Counted from the first letter of the stretch, positions 10,820 to 21,339 are shown. The stretch is 64,000 nt of DNA from Zooshikella ganghwensis DSM 15267 (GCF_000428585.1 NZ_AUAF01000001.1:62001-126000); one strand, 5' to 3'. Made by a program: numbers and translations. Notes: generated by a model not told the origin, from the letters alone.

Positions 10820-11761
10820 CTAACGCAATTTAGTGGCCACCCGCATAATTGAACTTCTAGCGCGGGGGTTTTGCTGAACTTCTACTTCACTTGGACGAAC
10901 AGGTTTCCTTTCACCTCGGAGGCGCTGAGAACTACTGACCATATCAACGGTCACGGGTACACCCGGTGGATACTCAGTCCCTTTTTCATGCTTTCTGATA
11001 AAGCGTTTTACGATGCGATCTTCAAGTGAGTGGAAGCTAATAACAACCAGTCGACCATTGACGTGTAAACACTGGAGCGCATCATCTAATCCTTGCTGCA
11101 AATCATCCAGCTCTCTGTTCACAAAAATGCGAATTGCCTGGAAGGATCGCGTCGCAGGATGCTTATGCTTTTCCCACGAAGGGTTAGCCTGCGCTACGAT
11201 CTCTGCTAACTGTTTTGTCGTAGTGATAGCTGCCTCCTCTCGGGCACGCACAATGGCATTTGCAATTCGCCGAGCAAAACGCTCTTCACCATACTCTTTC
11301 AAAACTATCGCAATATCTCGCTCATCTGCTCTTGCTATCCAGTCTGCTGCACTCACTCCATGGTCAGGATTCATTCGCATATCCAGCGGGCCATCTTGAA
11401 GGAAACTAAACCCGCGTTGAGCATCATCAAGCTGGGGGGAGGACACCCCCAAGTCCAGTAAAATACCATCTACCCGCCCCAGCCAGTGATGCTGTTTCAC
11501 CCACTCCATTAACTGTGCAAATGAACCATGGACAACACTTACTCTTGAATCCTCCTGTGCTAACTGATTAGCAATGGCGATTGCTGTAGGATCTTTATCA
11601 ATAACCAGTAGCTTCCCCTCAGCCCCCAACTGAGACAGAATCTTCCGGCTATGTCCACCACGCCCAAATGTGCCATCAATGTAAATACCATCAGCGACAA
11701 TATTTAGCTGCTGTACAGCTTCATCCAACAACACAGTGGTGTGTCTTAGTTCTTCAGTCAT
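10820..11761 (-). CDS. rsmH: 16S rRNA m4C1402 methyltransferase RsmH (MraW)
   Basis: SAM-dependent methyltransferase that makes N4-methyl-C1402 in the ribosomal P site. It acts on the same nucleotide as RsmI, which is encoded just upstream at about 13 kb. The 313-residue protein begins with [16 protein letters not shown] and contains the SAM site [22 protein letters not shown] and the C-terminal [14 protein letters not shown] motif. The open frame extends upstream to 11875, but that part only reads through mraZ in another frame; ATG 11761 lies 7 nt after the mraZ stop and matches family N-termini. Confidence 0.97.
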   Translation of the reverse strand: MTEELRHTTVLLDEAVQQLNIVADGIYIDGTFGRGGHSRKILSQLGAEGKLLVIDKDPTAIAIANQLAQEDSRVSVVHGSFAQLMEWVKQHHWLGRVDGILLDLGVSSPQLDDAQRGFSFLQDGPLDMRMNPDHGVSAADWIARADERDIAIVLKEYGEERFARRIANAIVRAREEAAITTTKQLAEIVAQANPSWEKHKHPATRSFQAIRIFVNRELDDLQQGLDDALQCLHVNGRLVVISFHSLEDRIVKRFIRKHEKGTEYPPGVPVTVDMVSSSQRLRGERKPVRPSEVEVQQNPRARSSIMRVATKLR

Positions 11762-11768
11762 AAGCTCA

Positions 11769-12224
11769 CTACAACGACAAGGACTGCAGCTCATCTGGCA
11801 TTTCACTTCCTTGACTGGCTTCCGCCAGGTAGGCATCGCGACGCTCGCTCCAGCGCAGTTCACTCCAAAGTTCAAATTTTTTGCCCTGGCCCAAGAGGAT
11901 CACTTTCTTCTCGAGGCCAGCATAATCTCTTAGCAGTGGCGGGATTAACACCCTACCACTCCCATCAATTTCTAAATCAGTGGCATGCCCTATCAGCAAC
12001 CGCTGTATCCGTCTAGCTACAGGGTTGAAGCTTGGTAACGCCTCAATTTTTGCCTGGATTTCCTCCCACTCATCAATGGGGTAGATCAACAGGCAAGGTT
12101 CTTCTGTATCAATCGTGGCGACTAAAGAACCATTGCAATGGGAACTTAGTACTTCTCGGTAACGACTTGGGATAGCAAGCCGCCCCTTGGCATCCAGACT
12201 GATTGCATTGACTCCGCGGAACAC
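11769..12224 (-). CDS. mraZ: Transcriptional regulator MraZ
   Basis: DNA-binding repressor at the head of the dcw operon, forming ring oligomers that bind tandem boxes in its own leader. The 151-residue protein has two SpoVT/AbrB-like halves: an N-terminal [22 protein letters not shown] and a second copy around [21 protein letters not shown]. The start is a GTG at 12224. Directly upstream is an array of AAAGTGG boxes (listed separately), which supports autoregulation. Confidence 0.97.
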   Translation of the reverse strand: MFRGVNAISLDAKGRLAIPSRYREVLSSHCNGSLVATIDTEEPCLLIYPIDEWEEIQAKIEALPSFNPVARRIQRLLIGHATDLEIDGSGRVLIPPLLRDYAGLEKKVILLGQGKKFELWSELRWSERRDAYLAEASQGSEMPDELQSLSL

Positions 12225-12239
12225 AACTATACACTCTCG

Positions 12240-12287
12240 CCACTTTTACCCCAAAAAAATCCACTTTCACCCACTTTGTACCACTTT
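12240..12287 (-). promoter_or_regulatory. MraZ operator: tandem AAAGTGG boxes at 10-bp spacing
   Basis: Read on the minus strand, AAAGTGG occurs at 12281-12287, 12271-12277 and 12261-12267, exactly 10 bp apart. A degenerate box (GGGG core, 12251-12257) and a further AAAAGTGG (12240-12247) follow. MraZ is known to bind short repeats with a TGGG/GTGG core at one-helical-turn spacing. The boxes lie at or just downstream of the predicted transcription start, so bound MraZ would block initiation or clearance. Confidence 0.88.
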
Positions 12288-12292
12288 CAGAC

Positions 12293-12321
12293 ACTATAGG
12301 AATGGCCCTGAGTTCCGTCAA
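12293..12321 (-). promoter_or_regulatory. Predicted sigma70 promoter of the mraZ/dcw operon
   Basis: The minus strand reads TTGACG (12316-12321), a 17-nt spacer, then TATAGT (12293-12298). Initiation would fall near 12286, inside the first MraZ box. This is the usual arrangement of the mraZ promoter in gammaproteobacteria. Confidence 0.8.
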
Positions 12322-12621
12322 GGCAACCCAAAGTGCCAACCCCCAACAAAATGTGACGGAGTTGACAAAAATGCGCAGATACGGGTTATTACATAACCAG
12401 GTACCAAATATATTTATCAAGAGGATTCAGCGAGTTAACGCAATTATTGAATTGACGTGACGTATGGATTAATTATTTCTGTAAAACACCTAATTGAGGG
12501 AAAAGCATAGAAGTGCAACATATTGTTGAACATTGTGCAGAGTACTTCATTTTCAGATGTTATATCCCATCATTCTAAGCTCACTTCAACTAATGAAAAC
12601 AAGCAATAATGTGGGAAATAA
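12322..12621. other. Intergenic region between mraZ promoter and rnpB 3' end
   Basis: About 300 AT-rich bases with no supported gene. The open frames here are short and lack family features. I see only weak small inverted repeats (for example around 12385-12405) and the 3' flank of rnpB, where the minus strand carries a short T-rich run (12620-12627) that may end the RNase P transcript. Confidence 0.5.
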
Positions 12622-12623
12622 AA

Positions 12624-12982
<359 letters not shown>

Positions 12983-12988
12983 CCGCGA

Positions 12989-13017
12989 AGCTTAGCTACC
13001 TTTATTTGAAAGTGCAA
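12989..13017 (-). promoter_or_regulatory. Candidate rnpB promoter overlapping the rsmI stop codon
   Basis: The minus strand has TTGCAC (13012-13017), a 17-nt spacer and TAAGCT (12989-12994), which puts initiation near 12982, where the P1 helix begins. The TAA of the -10 element is also the rsmI stop codon. The -10 match is only moderate. Confidence 0.45.
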
Positions 13018-13840
13018 CTTTGTATAACAGGTTTTTCTTCAGTCCAGAAATTTTTGCTGTCAAGCTTGCGGCCTGCTTAACAGGAAGCTCAGTTTGAAGT
13101 GTTTGTAAGATATGTAACACATCTGCAGGAATTTCATTTTCAGTATGAGCAGACTCCACCTTACCTTCAACAAGTACCACAAACTCGCCTTTCTGCTGAA
13201 TGGGCTCATCCTGTAAACGTTCAAGCAACTCACTCGCAGAACCTGACAACACTGTTTCAAACCGTTTGGTCAGTTCACGTGCTATGACTACCTGCGTCTC
13301 ATTTTGCAATACCTGTTGCATATCCTCCAAACAGTCAATAATGCGATGGGTTGACTCATACACGACCCATGTCGCCTGCAGTTGCGCCAGTTCGTTAATA
13401 CGCTGCTTTCGTTGTGATGTTTTAGCGGGTAAAAAACCTTCAAACCAAAACCGGTCAGTAGGTAAGCCTGCCACAGATAGTGCAGACATAATCGCACTGG
13501 GACCTGGAATTGGGCTTACCTGAAAACCCGCCTTTCTTGCGTTTCTCACTACCACAAACCCAGGATCAGAAATAAGTGGGGTACCTGCATCAGAAATCAA
13601 TGCAATTGACTGACCCTGCTGCAACTTTGCTAATAGCTGCTCCGTTCGTTGTGATTCATTATGTTCATGGTATGAAACCATGGGTGTGGTAATCCCAAAG
13701 TGAGATAGCAACCGCGAAGAATGTCGAGTGTCTTCCGCTGCAATTAAATCAACTTGCTGCAAAATTCTTTGTGCACGAGGACTAAAATCATCCAAGTGCC
13801 CTATAGGCGTTGCAACAATATATAAAACACCTGATGCCAT
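12992..13840 (-). CDS. rsmI: 16S rRNA 2'-O-ribose C1402 methyltransferase RsmI
   Basis: SAM-dependent tetrapyrrole-methylase-fold enzyme that methylates the ribose of C1402, the same base modified by RsmH. The protein begins MASGVLYIVATPIGHLDD and contains AAEDTRHSSRLL, the SAM loop ALISDAGTPLISDPG and PIPGPSAIMSALS. I chose ATG 13840 (282 residues) because the family starts just before the LYIVATPIG strand; an upstream TTG at 13864 would add eight residues with no homology. Its last codons overlap the predicted rnpB promoter. Confidence 0.96.
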   Translation of the reverse strand: MASGVLYIVATPIGHLDDFSPRAQRILQQVDLIAAEDTRHSSRLLSHFGITTPMVSYHEHNESQRTEQLLAKLQQGQSIALISDAGTPLISDPGFVVVRNARKAGFQVSPIPGPSAIMSALSVAGLPTDRFWFEGFLPAKTSQRKQRINELAQLQATWVVYESTHRIIDCLEDMQQVLQNETQVVIARELTKRFETVLSGSASELLERLQDEPIQQKGEFVVLVEGKVESAHTENEIPADVLHILQTLQTELPVKQAASLTAKISGLKKNLLYKVALSNKGS

Positions 13841-14339
13841 TATAAATAGAGCCTTTCCCACCAAGTTAGCAATATGACTGATTTACTTTTTAGTGAAACC
13901 AGTCATTATGAAGCTTATAAAAAAAGTGTAGTTTTCAGATAAAATAGAATAATGGACACCTCTAAAATAGTATTTTTTTGTAGGGCTGACACAATTAGTG
14001 AAGCTCTGCAAAAGCAGTATTACCCATAGCAGGGTCTAGGTGTTAATCCACACTCAATGTTGTACTTCACTTTACACTTTGCCAGTTAACTGTAAAGCCA
14101 AGTGAGCAAAAGTACATCAAGTTGGACCAAATATTTCGGTGTATACCATTAGCAGTATTGACCTATCCTAATGTTAAAGGGACCTGCTTTCTAGCAGTAG
14201 CAGTCCTTACATGTTGTTTTCTAGGCATAGCACTTTTGCGACATGATTGATAATCCCTAAAGACAGGGCACCGTGATAAAATTACTAAAGGTTCTTTTTT
14301 TACCCGCTCAAACCAACGCAATAGGAATCGCATTCAAGC
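13841..14339. other. Divergent intergenic region rsmI / lpoA
   Basis: About 500 AT-rich bases separating the divergent rsmI and lpoA. I find no convincing gene or family RNA. Promoters for both genes are expected here, but no hexamer pair is good enough to call. Short inverted segments (for example AGCAGTAGCAG near 14193-14203) are too weak to name. Confidence 0.4.
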
Positions 14340-16229
14340 ATGACAAGCACGAAAAAGATCAAAGCCCCTTTCAAGCAAGCCATCAAGCTGCTTGTTTCAG
14401 CTTGCCTTATCAGTGGTTTACTCACGGGCTGCGGCAACTCATTTATAAACCGTTCAGGTAGCTCACAAAGTGATCCCCTAGCCACTCAATCAATGGCAGA
14501 AGTACAGCAGCTTCTCTCGAGTGCCGAACAGAGTACGGGGGCAGAACAAGATGCCCTGCGACTGGATGCTGTAAGTATATTGTTAGAGCAGCAAAAGACA
14601 GCAGAAGCTAAAAATATTCTGCAGCAACTGTCGCCCAGCGTCGAGACAGGTTCAAACCAAGCTCGTTATGCCGTTGTCCAAGCGCAGCTGGCATTGGCAG
14701 AAATGAACGCCATGAAAGCATTTGAGTGGCTTGACTCCCCTGCTGTTATTAATAATTCTGATAGTCAGGTCGGCAAGCGCGCCTATGCCGTTAGGGCTGA
14801 AGCCTATGCACTGAATAAAGAGTATCGTGCAGCCATTGATGAAGTCATGATGGCTATTCCCCTTCAAACAGAGAGAGAAAAGCAGCCTTCTTACCAGCGC
14901 TTGTGGCGCTACTTACTCAATGTTGATAGCCCAACCCTGGACGCTATGGCAGCGAACACAGCGGATACTTTACTGACTGGTTATATTCAGCTGGCCAACA
15001 TTGTTAAAAAATCAGATAACATCGAAAGCCAGCTACAGGCTTTCGCCAATTGGCAACAACAGTGGCCTAACCATCCAGGGCATCAACAACTCCCTCAAAC
15101 TCAACAACTGTTGAGTAAGGCCTCGCAAGAGCGCCCGCAAAAAGTTGCTCTGCTGTTACCCAAAAATGGTGCTCTAAAGGTTGCAGGCAATGCCATTGAA
15201 TTAGGCTTTTATACTGCCTACTACCACTCTCAGCGAAGCGGTGGTCAGGTACCAGAAATTATTCCTTATGACACAACTTCAGCAGACCCTCTTGCTTTGC
15301 TTAACCAAGCTGCCGCTTCAGGTGCACAGCTGGCTATTGGCCCACTACGCAAAGATGCTGTTCAACAGTTACAAAATAATGCTGCCCTGCCAATCCCAGT
15401 GATGGCATTAAATTATGCTAATCGTGGTCAACAGGCTGGCAATCGGCCTTTCTACCAGTTTGGACTGTCAGCTGACGATGAAGCCCGTCAAGCGGCTCGT
15501 CAAGCAATACATGATGGTCATCGCTTTGCAGTAGTGATCACTCCTGACAGTGACTGGGCTGTCCGCGCCAGTGAAGCTTTTCAACAAGAATTACAATCTC
15601 TGGGTGGTGAAGTTGTTGGGGTTGGGCGATTCAATGAAGCAAATAATAACTATAAAGCCGTTATTGGCCGCTTAATGAATGTTAATGCCAGCAGTGCCAG
15701 GGCCCTTGAGATCCAGCGCCTTGCAGGTAAAGAAGTTGAATTCAGCGGGCGCCGCCGTCAGGATGTCGACTTTGTTTTTCTTGCAGCCAGTGCCAGCCAA
15801 TCACGACTGGTTAAGCCTTTTCTAGCTTATCATTTTGCTGGAGACCTGCCTGTTTATGCTACAGCAAATGTATTTTCAGGCACAGTTAACCCTCAAATTG
15901 ACCATGACCTAAACAATATTCGCTTTACCGGTATGCCCTGGCTCAATGATGATTTCAGTGATCCACTAAAAGCCGAAATTATTAAAGCGCGTCAGAACAA
16001 CGGCACATCTTACGCTCAGCTTTTTGCCTTGGGTATAGACGCCTTCCGCTTATATGATCGCTTAGGTCAACTTGCATCCTTAAGTGGTACTCAAATAAAC
16101 GGTGCATCAGGCTCCCTGACAATGAACACATATCAAGAAATTGAGCGAACTCAACCTTGGTATATTTTTAAAGCAGGCAAACCACAGCGGTTACCAACGA
16201 TGACTTTCAACCAGCCTAGTACTCAGTAA
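14340..16229 (+). CDS. lpoA: Outer-membrane lipoprotein LpoA (activator of PBP1A)
   Basis: Outer-membrane lipoprotein that reaches through the periplasm to stimulate PBP1A; formerly YraM/LppC. The 629-residue protein has a lipoprotein signal peptide ending LLTG with Cys31, an N-terminal helical TPR-like half (about 40-250) and a C-terminal half with the periplasmic-binding-protein fold (KVALLLPKNGALKVAGNAIELGF onward, about 265-610). It heads lpoA-yraN-diaA-dolP, the conserved order in E. coli and Pseudomonas. The Shine-Dalgarno before the ATG is weak (AGGAA, 12 nt away). Confidence 0.93.
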   Translation: MTSTKKIKAPFKQAIKLLVSACLISGLLTGCGNSFINRSGSSQSDPLATQSMAEVQQLLSSAEQSTGAEQDALRLDAVSILLEQQKTAEAKNILQQLSPSVETGSNQARYAVVQAQLALAEMNAMKAFEWLDSPAVINNSDSQVGKRAYAVRAEAYALNKEYRAAIDEVMMAIPLQTEREKQPSYQRLWRYLLNVDSPTLDAMAANTADTLLTGYIQLANIVKKSDNIESQLQAFANWQQQWPNHPGHQQLPQTQQLLSKASQERPQKVALLLPKNGALKVAGNAIELGFYTAYYHSQRSGGQVPEIIPYDTTSADPLALLNQAAASGAQLAIGPLRKDAVQQLQNNAALPIPVMALNYANRGQQAGNRPFYQFGLSADDEARQAARQAIHDGHRFAVVITPDSDWAVRASEAFQQELQSLGGEVVGVGRFNEANNNYKAVIGRLMNVNASSARALEIQRLAGKEVEFSGRRRQDVDFVFLAASASQSRLVKPFLAYHFAGDLPVYATANVFSGTVNPQIDHDLNNIRFTGMPWLNDDFSDPLKAEIIKARQNNGTSYAQLFALGIDAFRLYDRLGQLASLSGTQINGASGSLTMNTYQEIERTQPWYIFKAGKPQRLPTMTFNQPSTQ

Positions 16230-16237
16230 GTTTGAGT

Positions 16238-16612
16238 ATGTTTTGGCGCCTTTCCCATCGCCATCGAGGAAGCCAGCATGAAGATTTCGCGCTGGCTTAC
16301 CTGAAGCAACATGGATTAACGCTTGTGCAGCGAAATTATGCTTGGAAAGGCGGCGAAATTGACCTCATTATGCTAGATAAAACGACACTCGTATTTATTG
16401 AGGTTCGTTATCGAAAAAATACTACCTATGGCACAGCTGCTGAAACATTAACCAGCAGTAAGCAACGCAAACTCATTAACACAGCTAAACACTTTCTACT
16501 GACACAGGCTAAGCACAACCCTCCTTGCCGCTTTGATCTACTCGCAATAACAGGGCAAATGCCCGACCAGCAAACTGAATGGATCAAAAATATAATCCAG
16601 TTGACTTACTAG
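16238..16612 (+). CDS. yraN: YraN / UPF0102 family endonuclease-like protein
   Basis: Small protein of the UPF0102 family, which has a Holliday-junction-resolvase/restriction-endonuclease-like fold; its cellular role is not settled. Seen are the family signature GSQHEDFALAYLKQHG, NYAWKGGEIDLIM with the GEIDLI acidic motif, and FIEVRYRKN, which carries the E-x-R/K catalytic pair. About 124 residues. A TTG at 16232 is in frame, but I prefer ATG 16238. It begins 8 nt after the lpoA stop. Confidence 0.93.
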   Translation: MFWRLSHRHRGSQHEDFALAYLKQHGLTLVQRNYAWKGGEIDLIMLDKTTLVFIEVRYRKNTTYGTAAETLTSSKQRKLINTAKHFLLTQAKHNPPCRFDLLAITGQMPDQQTEWIKNIIQLTY

Positions 16613-16880
16613 CATCTAATAACAAGCTCAAGCTTCATTTAATTAATTCACTTAAACTGTTAACGGCTGTATTTTTGTTTTTTATCTGTCATCATCCCTG
16701 TCCTGACATTATTGATTCAGGTTACAATAGCACCCTCAGTCACCAGCTAAACGTTACATCAGTGCCTGACTGTCAGAAGAGATAGCCACCAGCACGCTGT
16801 ATTAATCGTTTACAACAACCACTTTATTTCTTCAACTGCTGTCTTTATCCTCAGCAATTCAACAATGTAAGGCTGTTTAA

Positions 16881-17468
<588 letters not shown>

Positions 17469-17488
17469 TTTTGGTGGAGCTTAACGAA

Positions 17489-18064
17489 ATGAAAAATCCT
17501 ATTTTATGGTTCCTTTTAGTCAACTTAATAACTTTCTCCACAGCATGCACCCCTATATTAAAAGCAACGAATGATGGTCCAATTCAGCAAGACAAAAGCA
17601 CACGGACTGTGGGCGACTGGGTTGATGACAACACCATTGAAACAGTTGCTCAGGTCAATATTACCAAAGCAGACCCAGCTCTCGAGCAGTCGCATATCGT
17701 AGTGACAAGTTATGATGGTATTGTCTTATTAACAGGACAAGTAGCGAATGAACGGTTGCGTAATCTTGCAGGTGATGTTGCCCGTAATGTTAAAAAAGTA
17801 CGGCGTGTTTATAATGAGCTAGAAATTGGTCCCGCTACCACGTTCTTAATTCGCAGTAATGACAGTTGGTTAACCTCAAAAATTAAAACCAAAATGCTTG
17901 CTGAAAAGAACTTCCCAGCAGGCAAAATCAAAATCGTGACAGAGAATGGTATTGTATATCTGATGGGAAAAGTTAATCAGTCTGTCGCCCGTCAAGCTGT
18001 AGACATTAGCCGTACAGCTTATGGCGTACAAAAAATTGTTAAGATTTTTGATTACACCGATTAA
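17489..18064 (+). CDS. dolP: BON-domain outer-membrane lipoprotein DolP (YraP)
   Basis: Outer-membrane lipoprotein with two BON domains, needed for envelope integrity and linked to BAM function and septal localisation. The 191-residue protein has a signal peptide with the lipidated Cys at residue 20, a first BON domain around VVTSYDGIVLLTGQVANE and a second around IVTENGIVYLMGKVNQ. I start at ATG 17489, with GGAG about 9 nt upstream; an in-frame upstream codon at 17471 would disturb the signal peptide. Last gene of the lpoA operon. Confidence 0.92.
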   Translation: MKNPILWFLLVNLITFSTACTPILKATNDGPIQQDKSTRTVGDWVDDNTIETVAQVNITKADPALEQSHIVVTSYDGIVLLTGQVANERLRNLAGDVARNVKKVRRVYNELEIGPATTFLIRSNDSWLTSKIKTKMLAEKNFPAGKIKIVTENGIVYLMGKVNQSVARQAVDISRTAYGVQKIVKIFDYTD

Positions 18065-18067
18065 ATA

Positions 18068-18087
18068 TAGCAAGCCATTGCTTGCTA
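18068..18087. terminator. Hairpin between convergent dolP and sspB
   Basis: TAGCAAGC (18068-18075), a CATT loop, and GCTTGCTA (18080-18087) form a perfect 8-bp stem between convergent genes. There is no long T-run on either side, so its strength as an intrinsic terminator is uncertain. Confidence 0.6.
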
Positions 18088-18113
18088 TTAAGTCATTCTA
18101 CTGTGGCCCATTT

Positions 18114-18527
18114 TTACTTAACAACTTTCAAACTTGGCTTACCACTTGGCCGTGAGCCAGGTTGTCCATCAGTACTTGGACTGGTTGGCGTAGGCTCTGG
18201 ATCAGTAGGCGTTTGCTCTACTTCAAAGACCATGCCTTGTCCATTTTCCTTGGCATAAATCGCCATCACGGCACCTGTAGGTACATAAACATGCATGGGT
18301 GATCCACCAAACCGCCCATTAAATTCAATCTGCTCATTACTCATTAGCAAGTCCCGTACAGCAACAGGAGAGATATTGAGCACGATCTGATCATCCTTAA
18401 TGAACTCTTGCGGTACAACCACACCAGCTTGCGCAGTATTGACTAATACATAAGGGGTACAGTTGTTGTCGACTATCCACTCATATAATGCTCTCATGAT
18501 ATATGGGCGGCTACTGCTCATTGACAT
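18114..18527 (-). CDS. sspB: ClpXP protease specificity-enhancing factor SspB
   Basis: Adaptor that binds ssrA-tagged peptides and delivers them to ClpXP. The 137-residue protein has the compact SspB core (SSRPYIMRALYEW, GVVVPQEFI, FNGRFGG), a proline/serine-rich flexible linker, and the extreme C-terminal tail SLKVVK, which corresponds to the XB peptide that docks on ClpX. ATG 18527 lies 7 nt after AAAGGAG. It follows sspA on the same strand, the standard arrangement. Confidence 0.95.
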   Translation of the reverse strand: MSMSSSRPYIMRALYEWIVDNNCTPYVLVNTAQAGVVVPQEFIKDDQIVLNISPVAVRDLLMSNEQIEFNGRFGGSPMHVYVPTGAVMAIYAKENGQGMVFEVEQTPTDPEPTPTSPSTDGQPGSRPSGKPSLKVVK

Positions 18528-18575
18528 CAATTGTCTCCTTTGTTTGGCGGGTATCTAGTTTTTTGGTGAGCATTA

Positions 18576-18593
18576 AGAGGGCCAAAGCCCTCT
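18576..18593 (-). terminator. sspA-sspB intergenic hairpin
   Basis: AGAGGGC and GCCCTCT form a perfect 7-bp GC-rich stem with a 4-nt loop between the sspA stop and the sspB start. No T-run follows directly on the minus strand, so it may attenuate or protect mRNA rather than terminate fully. Confidence 0.45.
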
Positions 18594-18626
18594 GACTTCA
18601 TAGCGAAAACACAGAGTCTGCTTTGC

Positions 18627-19256
18627 CTAGATACGCATTTCCTTTTCAGCCTCTGACAAGCTTTCTTTGAACGACTCCCTAGCAAATAACCGCTCAGAAT
18701 ACTCAATCAAAGGTCGAGCTTGTTTTGGCAACTCAATTCCCATTACCGGTAATCGCCATAAAACTGGAGCAACACAACAGTCAACCAGCGTAAACTCTTC
18801 ACTCATGAAAAAGGGCTTTTCCATAAAGATGGGGGTAGTAGATACCAAGCTTTCTCTCAGCTCTTTACGCACCCTGTTTGCAGTTGTCTCTTTGGTTTTA
18901 GCATCCAGCAATGTATCTACCTTTGTGGCCCAGTCCTTGGCAATTCGGTGCATCCACAACCGGCTTTGTGCCCGAGCTACAGGGTAGACTGGCAGCAATG
19001 GTGGATGGGGGAAGCGCTCATCGAGATACTCCATCATCACATTGGCTTCATACAAGATTAAATCTCGATCCAAAAGTGTTGGCAGACTATTGTATGGATT
19101 AAGATCAGCGAGTTCGGCAGGTTTATTTTCAGGATCAACATCCTGAATATCAACAGCCACACCTTTCTCAGCAAGAACTATTCTAACGCGATGACAATAA
19201 TGATCCTTAGGATCGGAGTAAAAAGTCATTGAGGAACGTTTGGCGACTACGCCCAT
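18627..19256 (-). CDS. sspA: Stringent starvation protein A SspA
   Basis: GST-fold protein without glutathione-transferase chemistry that associates with RNA polymerase and regulates stationary-phase and stress genes. The 209-residue protein has a thioredoxin-like N-terminal domain ([52 protein letters not shown] split over about 10-75) and an all-helical C-terminal domain containing [13 protein letters not shown]. Start ATG 19256 is preferred because family members start shortly before the SSMTFYS strand; the upstream frame to 19316 is not conserved. Confidence 0.95.
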   Translation of the reverse strand: MGVVAKRSSMTFYSDPKDHYCHRVRIVLAEKGVAVDIQDVDPENKPAELADLNPYNSLPTLLDRDLILYEANVMMEYLDERFPHPPLLPVYPVARAQSRLWMHRIAKDWATKVDTLLDAKTKETTANRVRKELRESLVSTTPIFMEKPFFMSEEFTLVDCCVAPVLWRLPVMGIELPKQARPLIEYSERLFARESFKESLSEAEKEMRI

Positions 19257-19363
19257 GTTTAACCCCACATTTTGACTGAACCAAAAAACAAACAATGCGC
19301 GTACTCCTAAGAGCACACGCTGTTAACCTTAGCTAAAAAGCTATTGTACCAAGCAATGACTGC

Positions 19364-20119
19364 TTAGTGTACGTCTTTCCAGAACTCTCGCTTCAGCAAG
19401 TATGCAAAAACAAAGAATACTGCCAAAAACAATAGCACATAGACACCAACTCGTTTCCGCTCTAGCTGAGCAGGTTCTCCTGCATAAGCTAAAAAAGTCA
19501 CCAAGTTTTTGGTCGCTTCTTTATACTCTTGCTCTGACATTGATCCTTCTTTACCTGTAATAGGTTTAAACCCACACATGCGCTCGCCTGTTAAAGTATC
19601 ACGCGTTGAGGGATCAGTATCACCACAAGTATCTTCCTGAAGCCCCTGAAGCTCTGCAAGCACGTGCGGCATAGCTACATCAGGAAATACTTTATTATTG
19701 ACGCCCCAAGGACGCTTGGGGTCAACATAAAAAGTATTCAGGTAAGTGTATAACCAATCTGTACCTCGCACCCTAGCCACAAGGGTCAAGTCAGGAGGTG
19801 CAGCACCAAACCAAAGTTTAGCCTCATCATCACGCATGGCATTTTCCATTAGGTCGCCAATTTTTGCGTCATCAAAGACCAAGTTATCCATAAAAAGCTC
19901 ATGAGGAATGCCTAAATCATCAGCCACTCGCTCATAGCGCTGAAACTCTGTACTGTGGCAGCCCATACAGTAGTTTATATAAAGCTTGGCACCTTCTTGC
20001 AAAGCCGCTTTATCTTCCAAGTTGACATCAACATGGGTCAATGGATAACCACTGCCACCTGCGGCCATTACAGCAACAGGCATCCATGCTAATAACAACG
20101 CAATCAGTTGCTTTTTCAT
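19364..20119 (-). CDS. petC: Cytochrome c1 of the bc1 complex
   Basis: Haem-c subunit of ubiquinol:cytochrome c reductase, exposed on the periplasmic side. The 251-residue protein has a cleavable signal peptide (about 1-19), the haem-attachment motif CMGCH at 51-55, a PDLTLVARVRG segment typical of cytochrome c1, and one C-terminal transmembrane anchor (about 225-243). It shares an overlapping TAATG junction with petB. An aerobic chain with a bc1 branch is implied. Confidence 0.96.
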   Translation of the reverse strand: MKKQLIALLLAWMPVAVMAAGGSGYPLTHVDVNLEDKAALQEGAKLYINYCMGCHSTEFQRYERVADDLGIPHELFMDNLVFDDAKIGDLMENAMRDDEAKLWFGAAPPDLTLVARVRGTDWLYTYLNTFYVDPKRPWGVNNKVFPDVAMPHVLAELQGLQEDTCGDTDPSTRDTLTGERMCGFKPITGKEGSMSEQEYKEATKNLVTFLAYAGEPAQLERKRVGVYVLLFLAVFFVFAYLLKREFWKDVH

Positions 20120-21339
20120 TAGCCTGTCACCCTCTCTGGAACTGGTTTAGTCTTCTCTACCCGTGTGTACCATGGCATCAACAGAAAAAATAAGAAGTAA
20201 ATGACCGTACATACTTGGGACCAAAACGTTCGAGTGTCAGTGGCAGGCACAGCACCTAAATAGCCCAACCATAAGAAGCTAACAGCAAACAACACAATGG
20301 CTACTTTACTCATCCATCCCTTATAGCGGATAGATTTGACTGGGCTACGATCTAACCAGGGCAGAACAAATAAAATAGCAATCGCTGCCCCCATAGCAAT
20401 AACGCCCATTAGTTTATCAGGAATTGCCCGCAAAATGGCATAAAAAGGCGTAAAATACCAAACAGGTGCTATATGATCCGGGGTTTTCAAGCTATTAGCC
20501 TGTTCAAAATTAGGTTTTTCAAGGAAAAACCCTCCCATTTCAGGGAAAAAGAACACAACAATACAAAACACAAATAAGAAAACAACAACACCCACAATAT
20601 CCTTAACGGTGTAGTAAGGATGAAAAGGAATACCATCTAAAGGTATACCATTAGTGTCTTTTTTCTTTTTAATCTCAATTCCATCGGGGTTGTTAGAACC
20701 AACCTCATGCAGTGCTAAGATATGCAAGACAACCAGACCAACCAGCACTAGAGGTAAGGCAATTACATGTAATGCAAAAAAGCGGTTGAGGGTAATATCA
20801 GAGATTAAGTAATCCCCTCTAATCCACTGTTGTAAGTCAGCACCTATCACTGGAATAGCACCAAACAGTGAAATAATAACCTGAGCCCCCCAATAGGACA
20901 TTTGCCCCCACGGTAACAGGTACCCCATAAATGCTTCAGCCATTAATAATAAATAAATGGCCATACCAAATATCCATACTAGCTCTCGGGGTGTACGGTA
21001 TGATCCGTATAAAATACCGCGAAACATGTGCAAATAAACCACAACGAAAAATGCAGAAGCTCCTGTCGAGTGCAAGTAGCGAATCAGCCAACCCCATTCA
21101 ACATCACGCATAATATATTCGACGGAAGCAAATGCCTCTTCAGCCGATGGTTTATAGCTCATAGTCAGCCAGATACCCGTCAACAGCTGGTTAACGAGTA
21201 CCAATAAAGCCAGAGAGCCAAAAAAGTACCAAAAATTAAAGTTCTTCGGCGCGTAATATTTACTTAAATGTTCTTCCCACATCTTTGTGGCGGGAAAACG
21301 CGCATCGACCCAGGCCATGAATCTTTGCATTCTGCTCAT
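20119..21339 (-). CDS. petB: Cytochrome b of the bc1 complex
   Basis: Quinol-oxidising integral membrane subunit of 406 residues, with the full-length (unsplit) cytochrome b. The haem-ligand helices show LHSTGASAFFVVVYLHMFRG and ALHVIALPLVLVGLVVLHILALH; the Qo-site motif is PVWY, the variant common in proteobacteria. About eight to nine transmembrane helices. Start ATG 21339 has GAGGAG about 8 nt upstream, formed by the petA 3' end. Confidence 0.96.
   Translation of the reverse strand: MSRMQRFMAWVDARFPATKMWEEHLSKYYAPKNFNFWYFFGSLALLVLVNQLLTGIWLTMSYKPSAEEAFASVEYIMRDVEWGWLIRYLHSTGASAFFVVVYLHMFRGILYGSYRTPRELVWIFGMAIYLLLMAEAFMGYLLPWGQMSYWGAQVIISLFGAIPVIGADLQQWIRGDYLISDITLNRFFALHVIALPLVLVGLVVLHILALHEVGSNNPDGIEIKKKKDTNGIPLDGIPFHPYYTVKDIVGVVVFLFVFCIVVFFFPEMGGFFLEKPNFEQANSLKTPDHIAPVWYFTPFYAILRAIPDKLMGVIAMGAAIAILFVLPWLDRSPVKSIRYKGWMSKVAIVLFAVSFLWLGYLGAVPATDTRTFWSQVCTVIYFLFFLLMPWYTRVEKTKPVPERVTG

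Noticed and set aside
11013-11399. 128-codon open frame antisense to rsmH
   Set aside because: Lies wholly inside the well-supported rsmH gene on the other strand and has shadow-like composition.
16579-16785. 68-codon frame after yraN
   Set aside because: Overlaps the yraN end, no ribosome binding site and no recognisable family; likely chance.
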